This document shows, piece after piece, positions 24,814 through 36,389 of a DNA stretch of 64,000 nucleotides (positions are counted from its first letter, which is position 1; each line of letters starts with the position of its first letter). Both the position numbers and the translations under genes were made by a program. The stretch spans positions 17,122,501 through 17,186,500 of the forward strand of contig NW_026947507.1 of assembly GCF_034190915.1 (NCBI RefSeq), written 5' to 3'. Source of the DNA: Cavia porcellus (lineage: Eukaryota; Chordata; Mammalia; Rodentia; Caviidae). The notes beneath the pieces are model-generated. The model did not search any database, had not been told where the DNA came from, and saw only the letters and a list, made by a program, of their open reading frames with translations.

Positions 24814-24848
<35 letters not shown>
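24814..24848. repeat. (GT)n microsatellite, ~17 units
   Basis: Uninterrupted GT run. Confidence 0.96.
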
Positions 24849-24850
<2 letters not shown>

Positions 24851-25199
24851 CAAAATGCATTTAAATGTAAAAGTAGTACGTACCTTCTTGGTGAAATGCA
24901 GATTTTTTGTCCAGTGTAACAAATAAAATGTGCCATTCAGGGCAAAGTTTGTGATAATCCAATTACAGCTAAAGAGATCTACACAGTAGTGAAAAATTTT
25001 TCTGCACTAACATATGTTTAACCTCCAGCACAAATAGAAATAAGAAATTCAACAACATACTACTAAAGATCTTTAACTTTCCAAAAGGAAATCTCACAGG
25101 CACTGAAGTAGAGAAAGCTACAAGTAAAGAACTAAAAAAATAAAGACTCAAAATGTTAATGAGCCAGAAAAGAAACACATAAGCAACTTTATATGTTCA

Positions 25200-26660
25200 G
25201 TGAACTCAAGAAAATTTTTATTAAATAGATAAAGGATTTTACTATTTGATGAGTTTACTGAAGAAAAAGCAATAAACTAAATTAGATAAGAAAATAAAAG
25301 AATTAAATGATGAGTTTGGCAAAGAACTAAAAACGTTGAAAAGAAATTGAGAAGAAATTTATGATCTTAAAATTTTAGTAGAAAGCATGGAAAAAATTTA
25401 TTAGAAATATTTGGCCAATATAAGGACAGAGTGCCAGAAACTGAAGACAAGGTGAACATAATACATCACAAATTTAATGGTACCCTAAAATAGAAAAGAT
25501 GTCATACAGGATGCTAGATGACTTTAAGTGATAATTTTAGAAGTAAAGGAAAAAAAATTGTCACTCGAACGGTAGTAAAACTTATTCACAGAAATCACAG
25601 AAGAAAACTTTTTCAAAACTAGGGAAATGACTCAATGTCCAAATTTAAATGCCATATAAAATCCAAAATCATCCTGATCAAAAATGAAACTCTTCAAGAT
25701 ATCAAATAATAAACATTTTAGAAATCAACAAAAAGAGAGAACAATAGAAATGTTGGAAAAAAGCAGTAAGTTATTTATAATGGGAAATCTATCAGAATTT
25801 TACTGAATTCTGAATGCCAGCTTTAAAGTTTAGGAAAACCTGGAGTGAAGTACTTCAAGGTCTAAAAGTAAACATTTGTCAGTCTACCAACTTAGCCTTC
25901 AAACAATTTTATACCCTGATGAAATAGCCTTAAAATTTGACATAAAAGAGAATTTTGCTGATGAAGACATTCAAAAAAAGAAAACAAAATACATGATTAC
26001 TAAATGACCACTAACCCAGCACTGCAAAAAGTACCTCAGGGAAATGCCAGCAGATAGACACAAGGAAGCCAACACAGCCAGATACTACAAAGGAAAATTA
26101 CGTATCTGATTGGTAGATTACTTAAAAGGAAAACAGAAAGGAATCAGCACTGAAAAATAAAGTGATGGATCAGGGATACAGCTCAGCAGCACAGCACCTA
26201 CCTGTCAAGCATGAGGTTGTCAGTTTGATTCCTGGTACTAAAAAGAAAAGCAAGCAAACAAGCAAGAAACATAGTGTGATGACAGAATTCAGTAAACATC
26301 ATACAATAGTAACTTTCAATGTCAGTGTTCTTAACTCCCCAGTCGAAAGAGACAGACTGGTGAACTGGGTCAAAAACCAAACTACAACCATACATTTCCT
26401 ATAGAAGATGCACTTCAAGCAAAATAAATCTCATTGTCTAAAAGCAAATATAGAGAAAATAATACTCAACCCAGTTAAAATTCAAAAGGAACCAGGAGTA
26501 GCTATACACTGGCACAACAGATCCAAGCAAAAATTGATCAAAGAGAAAAAGATGGATATTACATCATAGTAAAAAGAACATGTTAATAGGAGGAGATAAT
26601 ATTTGTTGGTATTTACGCACTGAAATTTTGTGAACTTCATAAAACAAAAATTTCTAGGCA
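25200..26660 (+). mobile_element. Ancient LINE-1 fragment (ORF1 3' part to ORF2 endonuclease)
   Basis: Sense-strand translation gives decayed L1 ORF1 motifs around 25840-26050, such as KAWSEVLQGLK, YPDEIALKFDIKE and YMITK. Around 26300-26400 it gives the ORF2 endonuclease start (IVTFNVSVLNSPVERDRLVNW). Many stops and frameshifts are present. It is much more diverged than the L1s at 9518-22374 and belongs to an older subfamily. The left edge is approximate. An ID SINE interrupts it at about 26166-26262. Confidence 0.8.
26166..26262 (+). mobile_element. ID-type SINE inserted in an ancient L1
   Basis: It reads GATCAGGGATACAGCTCAGC at the A box, then a diverged anticodon arm, GTTTGATTCCTGGTACTAAA at the B box, and an A-rich tail with AAGCAAGC variation. 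The flanks AAAGTGATG and AGTGTGATG are consistent with a worn target-site duplication. L1 homology continues on both sides. Confidence 0.78.
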
Positions 26661-26936
26661 AAAAGAGTCTCTAGTGTTTATTTTTGTATGAGGGATCAAA
26701 TATTCGTTAATACTTTTAAAATGATATTTAATTTTTCCTACAGTCTAGATTTCTTATATAACTAATTTTTCAAATTCTCAAACTGCATCCATCACATTTC
26801 CATCATTTTATTTAGTCATATTGCATTCTGGATATTTACCAGTGCAGCACATTAATTCTGTGCTCAGTAGGACCCTATTTTTGCTAACTAAACTTACATT
26901 ATATACTTTTTAAAAAAAAGGTTTTCTGAGCCAGAA

Positions 26937-27200
26937 CCCAGTGTTTTCCCATGAGTCGGCACCATTTGCATACTGCAGGGGAGGAGGACAAGAATTCACC
27001 AAGAAGCTAGCCTTGCCTGCAAACCAGCACCATGTGCATGCCGCTGGCTCTGGTAATACAGCCAGGCCCCAGCCTTTTCCCATGGGTCAGTACCATTCGC
27101 AGACTGTGGGAGGAGAGAACAAGAATTCACCCCTAAGAAGCAAGCCCACCCTGAGAACCAGGGCCAGATGCAGGCTGCTACTACTGCCAGTGGGAGGACA
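26937..27200. repeat. Two diverged ~131-bp GC-rich tandem units
   Basis: Units begin near 26937 and 27068. They share CCCAG..TTTTCCCATG, CAGTACCATT-like and ACAAGAATTCACC segments, followed by AAGAAGC. GC content is far above the surroundings. The layout resembles L1 5'UTR monomers or LTR U3 repeats. I cannot assign the family. Confidence 0.6.
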
Positions 27201-27239
27201 GACAGTGTTGGAGACCACTCCAAAGGGGTTCTGAGCAGG

Positions 27240-27900
27240 ATTTAAAATTAACTAATTGGCTTTCTATATTTGTGATTCTGTCCTAGGCCTGGGTCCCTTG
27301 CCTGATGACAGAAGCTGATTCATAGTAAGTGAACCTCGCTATGAATCTCTGGTCCTGGCTGAGGCCTGTAGTGGCCTGTGTGAGGCCAGAGATACCTCAA
27401 AGAGTAAAATAAGGCTATAGCTGTGGACACTTGGCTCAAACATCAATAAGTAGATAGAGACTGCAGCTGCAGGAATTATTTCTATGGTCTCACTCCTACC
27501 ATGTCCTCCTAAGACAGTTTTACTATATTGACATGATTCATTATTTGGAAACATACAAAGTGACTCCCAAGGTCCTGCTCATTGCCTGCACTTTCCTCAG
27601 TTTCCCTGCCCCTTGTTGTTGGTCCTAATAAAAGTGGGGAGTCCAGAGAAGTCTTTGTCTTAGCCCTCGGAGTCCCGAGCTCAGCTAAAGGTATTTGAGC
27701 CTCCCGGAGCCCTAAAATCATACCACTTGTCTCATTTTATTTAACTCTTCACCGCACACTTGTTTGTAAGATTGGGATCTAGGTCAGGACCTGATAAAAC
27801 AGACCTTAGCTCCTTCTGGCACACAGGTTGGGAAAGGAAGAGCCAACTCCACTCTCCTCCATAAGTGACTAGCTGATCCAGAGGAACACAGGCTCGGATG
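27240..27900 (+). mobile_element. Possible LTR or unclassified repeat
   Basis: Moderately GC-rich sequence with an AATAAA at about 27627-27632, followed by a GC-rich segment, as in an LTR R-U5 region. I found no convincing TG/CA termini or target-site duplication, so this remains tentative. Confidence 0.3.
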
Positions 27901-28059
27901 ATAGCTATTCAGATGAAATGCAATTTCATGCTTGTGGTGTTTGCTGTTTCACTGACTGTATGTCTAGGGCCAGTGGTCTGATCATCTGTTTAAAGGATCA
28001 CTGTACACAGTGTGGCATCTATTGAGGATCTCCTTAGGAAGGTGGTAGCCTTTTTAATT

Positions 28060-28450
28060 CCTTATTATTTTGTTTTGAAGTCCTGTATCATTTTCATTAG
28101 TTTGTTAGATTGGGTTTTACTTTGTTTTGTTTTGTTTGATTTTGTTATGTCTGAAGGCATAGGCAGTTATATAGCAAGATACATTATGGATGCCATTTTG
28201 AATGCACTATTGTCTTGTTTTGAAGTCCTCTATTGCATTCATTGTTTTGTTTTTTAATTGGTTCTATTTTGTTCTGTTTTGCTTGAATTTTACTATGTCT
28301 GACGATATCTGCAGTTATTGTAAATACAAGAGGCATTATGGTAACCATTGTTAATTTCGTATTGTTTTGAAGTCCAGTGTCATTTACACTGGTTTGTTTT
28401 GCTTGGCCTTATTTCATTCTACTTTGCTTTGTTTTATTCTCTTTTAAAGA
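28060..28450 (+). mobile_element. LINE-1 3'UTR fragment (older relative of the window's L1s)
   Basis: It shares TGTTTTGAAGTCCTGTA, AGGCATAGGCAGTTAT-like and AGGCATTATGGTAACCATTG segments with the 3'UTRs at 19900-20400 and 21600-21900. It contains three ~145-bp tandem units, with TGTTTTGAAG at 28071, 28215 and 28363. No ORF2 sequence precedes it. Confidence 0.8.
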
Positions 28451-28857
28451 TTTTCTTTTAGTGTTGATATTTGAAATGAATGATAATTGTATTTTTCAAT
28501 TTAAAATGGTGAGTTTATTACACCCACGTACAAACACACACAAACACACAGAGAGCTATCTGGGATTTTGTCTGTCCTCTTTAGCTTCTTTTAAAAACTG
28601 TTACCATGTTGTTTCAATCATTATATTTTGTTTGTTAAATATGCAATAATACAAGCTTGTTTGTGCAATTATTTATATTTTAAATATCAATTTTTGCCTT
28701 AATTTTTGTTTAATGAATTTTAAAAGGCTATTTTATAATGTCTGTCAAACATTTGGTCCTTATTCATACTTCTGGTTTCTAACACTAGAGAAACAATGTG
28801 ATATTAACATTTGTGTGCCTGATTTGTTTCACTAAACAGGAAGAAAATGGTCAAATG

Positions 28858-28960
28858 GTGAGAGGGGGAAAAGGGAGTAGGGAGGGGAAAAGAAAAGAAA
28901 GAAAAAGTAAAAAAAGAAAAGGAAAAATGGAAACAAAATTTTGTAAATGGGAAGAGGAAA
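28858..28960. repeat. G/A-rich polypurine stretch
   Basis: Almost pure purine on the plus strand with G runs early and A runs later. This could be an L1 3'UTR polypurine tract or a degenerate low-complexity region. Confidence 0.6.
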
Positions 28961-28969
28961 CCTAGGGTA

Positions 28970-31100
28970 TGGGAAAATAGTTATATTATGTACAGGTACA
29001 AATTCTCCGTGATAAATGCAATCATTTTGTCTATCTAAAATATTCTGATAAAATATGATTCAAAAATTTAAAAAGCTATGTATTATGACAGGCAAAAACA
29101 CATTTTTTGAAAAGAATTGTCTTTCTATCAATCAAGGTTGCAACAAGAAGCACATAGTACATTTCAAATAGGATTGTTGGAAGATTCTTTATATAGAGAG
29201 AGATGTCTTTAAATAATTGGATGTTGGGAAACTTCAAGATTAATGTCTTGAGTATGACAGCAGTAAGGCTTTACCATGTCCAGATCATAGGAGAGGAGCA
29301 AAAACAGCACAGTTGAGAAAAATAAGATGTTGATTCATCACACTGAATGACTTAGCAGAGTTATTTCTAGACAGAGATGGGTTCTGGGAATGTAGTTCAT
29401 AGTTTAGTTTGGCTCATTCAAAGTGGTGACTTTCTCAGGACAAGAGCAAGAGATGACAGGAAGGTATCTTTAAAGGGCAGATACAAGAAAAAATATGATC
29501 ATTCTGGAATTATAGAAATGGTCATTTACCTATTCATATGTATCTTAATTTATCTATTTTCACATCTTTTAATGTTATATAAAAATAAATATTCATTGCA
29601 TTTTCAACATTTTCTTACAACTTTATCACTGTGTAGTTACATTTGTGATATAGTTATAAATATTATATCTTCTAACACTAAATTAGTATTAAAATATACT
29701 AAGTTGATTTCTCAACAACCTACTGAATTCTCATATTGTATATTTATGTCTTTTGTTTTCAAGTCATTATTCTTTTCTTTCTTATGTGATAACTATATCT
29801 TACCTGTCTGGCATTTATTTCCTTTCTTTTAAGTAGGTCACTTCTCCTTGGTAGTCTATTAAGATTGCACATTGCCACTCTAACACACTTTGATTGCAGG
29901 GTTAGGATCATGACTCATAATCCTCAAAATAGTAAGTGATTAATCTAAAGATAGCAAAGGAATCCATCTGTGCAATGTATGTGTGTATATCTGAAAAAAA
30001 ATTTATTCTCTTTACAATTGCTCATTCACCTCTAATGAATCTGAATTTCCCAATGAACCTGTTCCACAAGAAGAGAGCTTAATACCTACAAGGGAGCCTC
30101 AGACATATTCTGACACACAAAAGGTTGAATAGAAGAGAAAAAGAAGACACACAGGAAGAATAAAGAAAGTAAAAATGTATAAAAAATTGGACAGAATAGT
30201 AAGATTCAGCTTTCTGTCATGTCTGAATCCATTTTTACTGTGTCCGTTTAATTCTTGAAAGTCAATGTATTTCTTTTTCATTTTAACTGATTTCAGTTAG
30301 ATTTCTTTTATTTGCTATAAAGAAAGAGAATAAAAATTAAAACAAAACAAACATGTCTGATCCTCTAATGTGGACAGAATGGAAGCATAAATTTATCCAG
30401 TTCAAACAATATTGTAAGTTTTGAGAATCTTTCTCTTCCTGGCTGAGAAGCTGACAATTTCACAAGGAAGGGAATACTTTTCCCTATTTTTTTTTTCATT
30501 TTTAACTGGTACATGTTTATATACATTATACTTACAATCACCACGGGGATTTGGTATGTGTATATGATATTTCTCCATTTCTGTTTTACCAAACAAATTT
30601 TGAACACTTATCAATACTTTTCTATATTTGTTGATTCTTCTGGTGATCAGAACAATTGTTCAGCAGCAAAAAGCCCTAAGAAATAAAGTTATGGTTATAT
30701 TTGGGACTTTATTGTAATTTTTTCAAGTATTGCTGCTTTAATAAAGATTAAATAGAATCAAATACTGATCACTATCACTAAAAGAAGGAAGAAAAAAGCA
30801 GACAAATTTGTTCACACTAAGTTGCCCCCATACAAATAGTATTAGACCATAAACATTCTGTGTTGGGGTCATGTCCATGTTGGCCATGTTCAGCAGAGAC
30901 CAGTATGAGATATTGATCAAGGTATACAGTTCTGATTATTTTGCCAAAGAAACCACACCAGCTGCACCATGTTTTTCAACAAAATCATTAGTGTTTAGCA
31001 ATGATTATGATGATAACGATGGTGATGATAATGATACTTTGTTAGTATAAGACTTCAGAGAGAAGCTACTAAGAGGCAGAACATGAAACACACTCTAGCT
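28970..31100. other. Intergenic DNA, no gene recognised
   Basis: The longest open frame (29377-29832, 151 codons) is hydrophobic and AT-driven, and I do not call it a gene. A short GAT/ATG-rich patch lies at 30995-31036. Confidence 0.5.
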
Positions 31101-31200
31101 GTGCCACTATGGCTGAATTTGAATTTATGATCCTCTTAACCCAAACTCCAAGATTGCTGGGATCATAGACTTATGCCACATGGTGATCTATGCTCATTAT
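31100..31200 (-). mobile_element. B1-like (7SL-derived) SINE remnant, antisense
   Basis: The plus strand reads as antisense B1: GAATTTATGATCCTCTTAAC, then ATTGCTGGGATCATAGACTT, then GCCACATGG. This is the expected order of the inverted B box, the CTGGGATTA core and the 5' end. It is highly diverged with indistinct edges. Confidence 0.65.
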
Positions 31201-31724
31201 TTTCTTGAGAAAAATTAAGACCCCCCAAAAATTTGAAAGATTTCCCAGGAAGAGAACTAGAAATTCAGAATCCCTTTGTTGAAGATTCCACTGCGTATTA
31301 ATATAACAATATTTATGATCATATACAGAAAAAAGGAGTAAAATGATCTAAAATTGTTTTCAAGAAACATCAAAAGCTCAAGTATGTTCACCATTCACTA
31401 ACAGCATCTGGACAAGAAAAAATTGAAACAGAAAAAGAAGGATTAGAAAAGAGAAAACAATAATTAGGAAAATGAGAGTTTGATGACAAAATGTATTTGT
31501 GACATATACTTACAAAAAAGAAACTCCTACAACATCTAAAGAGGAAGAAATAGAAGAAAAGGCTGCTTTACAAGATGCATATTTGGTTGTCACTAAGCAG
31601 AAAAATTTCAGTGGATTTTATAGCACTTATTAAATCAAGTAGTGAGCAAACAAAAAGCATCAAAATGTGAGGCTCATGAAGACCACTCTGGGAACAAGGA
31701 AGAGAAATTAAGATAACACTGAGA

Positions 31725-34285
31725 AAAAGGAGATTGGCCAGTAGTTTTCTTTCTTATATGGATTTTTCTCTAATTTTGGAATCAGGGTAATACTTCCTTT
31801 GAAGAATGACTTTGGAAGAAATGAATCTCTTTCAATTTCTTTATACAGTTTTATTTGTTCATTCCTTAAGTTCTTGTGGAATTCGCCAGTGAATCTGTCA
31901 GAGCCTGTCAGGGTTTTACTTTGTTGGTTACTTTTTTGGTAAAGTCTTTATTACATTTTCAACTTCATTGGCTGATACTGGTTTATTTAGAGTTTTTATT
32001 TCTTGATTTAGTTTTGGCAACTGGATTGTATGTATGACTCTGTCCACTTCTTCCATGCATTCCATCTTACTAGAATATAGGTTTTCATAGTAGGTATTGA
32101 TGATCTGAATTTCTGTAGGTTCTGTTGTGATTTTCCCCTTTGCAATACCAATTTCTTGAATTTGTAGTTTTTTTCCCTCTTTTTGATGAGATTATCTAAT
32201 CATTTTTCAATTGTATTAATTCTGTCAAAGAATCATCTTTTCAATTCATTTCTGCTTTATATCATTTATTTAGTCTCAATTGCACTAATTTCTGCTCTTA
32301 GCTTTGTAATTTCCACCCTCCTGTGAGCTTTGAAATTGACTTGTTCTTATTTTTATAGAAATTTGCAGTTCAACATTACATTGTTTATTTGAACACATTT
32401 AAAAAAACTTGAACACATTCTGTTTTCCTGATTTGAGAGTATATTGCTATAAATTTCCCTAAGACTGCTTTCATTGCATACCATAAGTTTTAGTATGTTA
32501 TGTTGGCATTGTTGTTTGATTGGACATATGTGTAATGTCATGTTTAATTTCCCCTGTGACATTCTGTTTGGTCAAAGGGTGTTATTTCATTTCCATGTGG
32601 TTGTGTATTTTGTTTTGTGATTTCTTTTGTTGTTGATTTCCAGTTTCATTTTTTTTTATAGTTAGACAGTGTATGTGTGCAAGGAATCATTTTAATGATT
32701 CTACATTTACTTAAACATGCTTTGTGGATTAGTGCATGGTCTATTTTGGAGAACATCCTGTGAGACTTGAGAAGAATGTGTATTCTGATGTTTCAGTGTA
32801 GAACTCTCTATAGACATCCACCAAGGCCATTTCTTCACAGATTGGTTTATTTCTGATGATTCTTTTTTTTTTTTTTTTTTTTTTTGGTCTGGTTGATTTA
32901 TCTATTTGTGAGAATTGGTATTAAGCTCTCACATTAAACTCATTTTAGTGCTTACTTATTTGATTATTCATCTCTGTTAGTATTTGTTTTATGTGGTTGG
33001 ATGCACCAGTGTTTGGTGCATATATATTTATTATTATTATTATTTCTTCTTAACAGTTTTCCCTTAACAGGTATATAGTGATCTTCTTTGTCACTTTTGA
33101 TCCGTTTTTGCCTAAAATTTATACTTTCTGCAAAAAAACAGCTACCTCTGCTTTTTTTATGGGTTCCTGAAGCATGGAAAATTGTTTTTTATCCTTTGCC
33201 TTAACTTATAAATGTCTTTTAGAATAAATGTGTTTCTTAAAAGCAGCATATTGATGATATTGATGGGTCTTCTTTCTTGATCCATTCTGTCATTCTGCTT
33301 CTTTTGATTGGCGAATTGAGACCATGTACACTGATCGCTATAACTAATATGTATTGGCTTATCTTTTTCATGTTGTTTTCCTGTTGCTTATTCCCTGTTT
33401 TTATGTTCTGTTTAATTGCTTGCCCTCCTGGTTTTCTTTTTATTCCTATTGGTGTTCATGTGTTTATGGTCTTCATTATGTCTTTTAATACATCCTTAAG
33501 AGCATTTTGTAGTGCTGATTTTATAGTTATCAATTTTTTCAGTTGTTCTTTGTTATGGAGGTAACTTGTTTTTCCATTGAATCTGAAAGATTTCTAAGGT
33601 ACATCACCCTAAGATGAAGACTGTTTGCTTTTAGAGCTTGTAATACCTGACTCCAGGTTTTCTTGATTTGTAGGTTTGAATTGAGAGGGTTGCTGTGCTT
33701 ATGATGGGTTTTTCCTAGTGATTTTTTTTTCTATAGATGCTTTTAATATTTTGTTCTTGTGTTGAATTTCTAGAATCTTGAATATCACATGTATTGGTGT
33801 AGATTTATTTTGGCCATGGCTAGTTGGAGTTCTCAATGTTTCACTTAGTTGTATGTCAAATTCTTTATCTATGTTTGGTAAGTTTTCTGCTATTATTACT
33901 ATAAAGAGGTTTTTAATGGCATTTTCACTGTTTCTAACTTTCTCAGGGACTCCAATGTATCCTATGGTGTTCTTTGCTTGATCTTGTAACTGTTGAACTG
34001 ATCTTTCATGATCCCTTTCTATTTTTAGGATATCTTTTTTCCTGGTTGCAAGTCACATTTCTGTCTTTAGGTATGATGCTCTGTTCTTGCCTTCATTCAC
34101 TCTGATGCATATACTTGCAATGTAATTTTTAATCTCCTGGATGCCTGCTTGGAACTGTTTCATTGATTCCATTTCTTGTTCAAGTTGACCATTTATGATT
34201 TGATCATTTTCCTGTTTTTTCTAGTTTTTGTCTGTATTAATTTCTTTCATTTTGATTTTTATTTCTTTTTTACCTGTCTTTTTAC
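31725..34285 (-). mobile_element. Ancient LINE-1, antisense (ORF2 and upstream)
   Basis: The plus strand reads L1 in reverse, from the reverse transcriptase end toward the endonuclease and 5' side. At 31750-32170 it resembles the antisense of the RT N-terminal region. At 32700-33340 it resembles the antisense endonuclease region, including the segment around GTATATAGTGATCTTCTTTG. Stops and indels are frequent. A T run at 32864-32885 may mark local expansion or a lost insert. It belongs to an older subfamily than the L1s at 9518-22374. Confidence 0.8.
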
Positions 34286-34287
34286 TT

Positions 34288-34620
34288 TTTACTGGTCACT
34301 GAGACAAAATACCTGATGTCCAAAATTGGGAAAGGAAAGGTTTATTTCTTACATATTTTGGAGGTTTCAGTCCATACTCAGTTGGCTCCAAGGCAGGTTG
34401 GCATGGTGGGGCTGCAGTTCATGGCAGCTGTACACAGTAAGGCAGAAACCAGCAAAAGAGCAAGTTATGCCTTCTTCCTGCCATTACATCACATCCTGGC
34501 TACCCCCCTATATGAGTGTAGCACTGACACCATCAATCCAAGCACTATGCAATGAACCAATCACAGATGCATAATGTAAACACATGAGGCCTGGGGCCAC
34601 TGACATACACCATGACGTTA
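34288..34620 (-). mobile_element. MaLR-type (ERVL-MaLR) solo LTR, antisense, inside the ancient L1
   Basis: It begins GGTCACTGAGACAAAATACC and continues through GGAAAGGTTTATTTCTTAC and GGTTTCAGTCCA, the reverse of the conserved MaLR 3' end. L1-like antisense sequence appears to resume near 34625. It has no coding capacity. The precise subfamily is unknown. Confidence 0.7.
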
Positions 34621-34624
34621 CCTT

Positions 34625-36380
34625 AGATCATTTTTTTGTATAGCCTCTTTTACTTGATTTTTTTTTTCACTTCTGCTGCTATCATTTCAGAGAGTTACAA
34701 TTGTCGGCTTTCTATTTCCTCTATCTCTTTGCGTTCTGGAGTTGGCCTGGGTGGGCTGAGCATTGGGGTTGCATTTTGCTTCTTCCTCATGTCATTTTCA
34801 ATTTTTTTAAAAAAAATTTTGTTTTCTGTTTTGATGCTTGTAAATATCTTTTATTAGATAGCTTTATCCCTGAGACTTTTTTGAGACTTTCCTAGATAAT
34901 GTCTCTCTCTCTCAAGGATGTCTTCTAGATACAGGTGATTATTGGTCTTTCTCTCCATCCCAAGAACCTACCTTCCCAAGATATTAAGAATATGAAGTTT
35001 CTATCTTTTTGACTCAATGTCCATTCCTTTGATACTGGATTATGGTGGTGATTATGGACTCTTGCAATCTCAGTGTTATCATATAAGTGACCAAGAACTA
35101 ATTAAACTGGTATGACATCTTGGTTAAAGTAGTACATTAGCAATAACAGTAGACTCAAGCACAGCCTGGCTACCAACAAACTGTGGTAACTATCAGCTTG
35201 TTATGGTTAATCACAGTAACAAGTTCTATTGCAAAACAGTATAATCCAATTTTACTCACAACTTGTATACAATATTTTTCCATTTAGTAGGGTGATTTTA
35301 CCTTGTTTAGGTGGGTGGGGATTAAGTAGGGTAGAGGGTAGGATTGAGAGGTAGATGTGGTTAAATACAGCAGGATCAAATTTGGTGCCAAATTTGGTGA
35401 TCACTAATGTTTTGGGTAATTGAGTATACAACACAGAGGGATTGGAAGAGTAAGCCTATGAGTACTGAACTGAACCATAAAGGGAAGAGACAATGTTTAG
35501 TCCTTTGGAAATCTCATGAAATCAATTTAGATAATTGATTAAGGAGAGAAACAGGATCAGTGGAATAATACAAAGAGAAAGTTTAGAAATTTAAATCATG
35601 AAAGAGAGGGAAAAGAAGACAGAAAAGAGAATGAAAAGAAAAAACTTAAAATAATCATACACACAGAAAATTTTAAAAAGACAAAACACACCAACAGCAA
35701 GAAACACAAACCAAGGTCAAACACAAAGAGAGAAAAACAGAAAAGAAAAAGGAAAACACACATACAACAACAATAAAATAAAAATAAACAGCAAAATAGA
35801 ACACTCTACTACAGCAGACTTCCAAGGGAAAACACAACACCAGAGAAAAATAAAAGTAGTGATATTTCTCTGGAGTCTATAGTTCTGCAGTAGATCCAAG
35901 ACTGATCCTAGAATGTGTACTCTAACCAAGATTGCATATGAAAAAAAAAGATTGCATATGGATGTGTGCTGGGTTTGGGTCTGATCTTTGTCTTTGGATC
36001 AGGTGGTGGGAATTAGTTTCCTGTGCTTGGAGTTCTCTAGCTGTTTAAAAAAGAAGAGAGAGAGAGAGAGAGAAGAAAAACATAGGAAAAAGAAATGTAT
36101 AGAAGGTGGCCCTATCTGCTCACTTCTTTTCTATGAGTCTTTGCCCCCATTCGCAAAGCTGGTTCACCTAACGTACCACTAGCTGGCTTGTGTTGTTATT
36201 GTTGCTTGGGACTTTTCCACACCACTAGTCCCACCTACCTATCACGTGTGCTCCAGATGGGGTCTTGCTGTATTTCCAGCTTTCCCACTGGTCTCCAGGC
36301 CCAAGTCCCATCCATGGACTAGATGGAGCTGGTTTTCAGAACCGCTTCCTGTCAGTCACTGCAGTTCCACATCAACTGAA
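34625..36380 (-). mobile_element. Probable 5' portion of the ancient antisense L1
   Basis: 34625-34900 is pyrimidine-rich antisense sequence consistent with the ORF1/5' side of the L1 at 31725. 35860-36380 becomes GC-richer and could be its 5'UTR. The assignment rests on position and composition, not recognisable motifs, and weakens after 35000. Confidence 0.35.
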
Positions 36381-36389
36381 GAATAGTAT

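Noticed and set aside
29377..29832. 151-codon plus-strand frame with hydrophobic C-terminal part
   Set aside because: AT-driven Leu/Ile/Phe/Tyr content is expected by chance. There is no family resemblance and no flanking splice or promoter signal I could support.
35988..36182. Small gene with Lys/Arg/Glu-rich centre
   Set aside because: The centre is a GA repeat at 36055-36073, and the frame has no other support.
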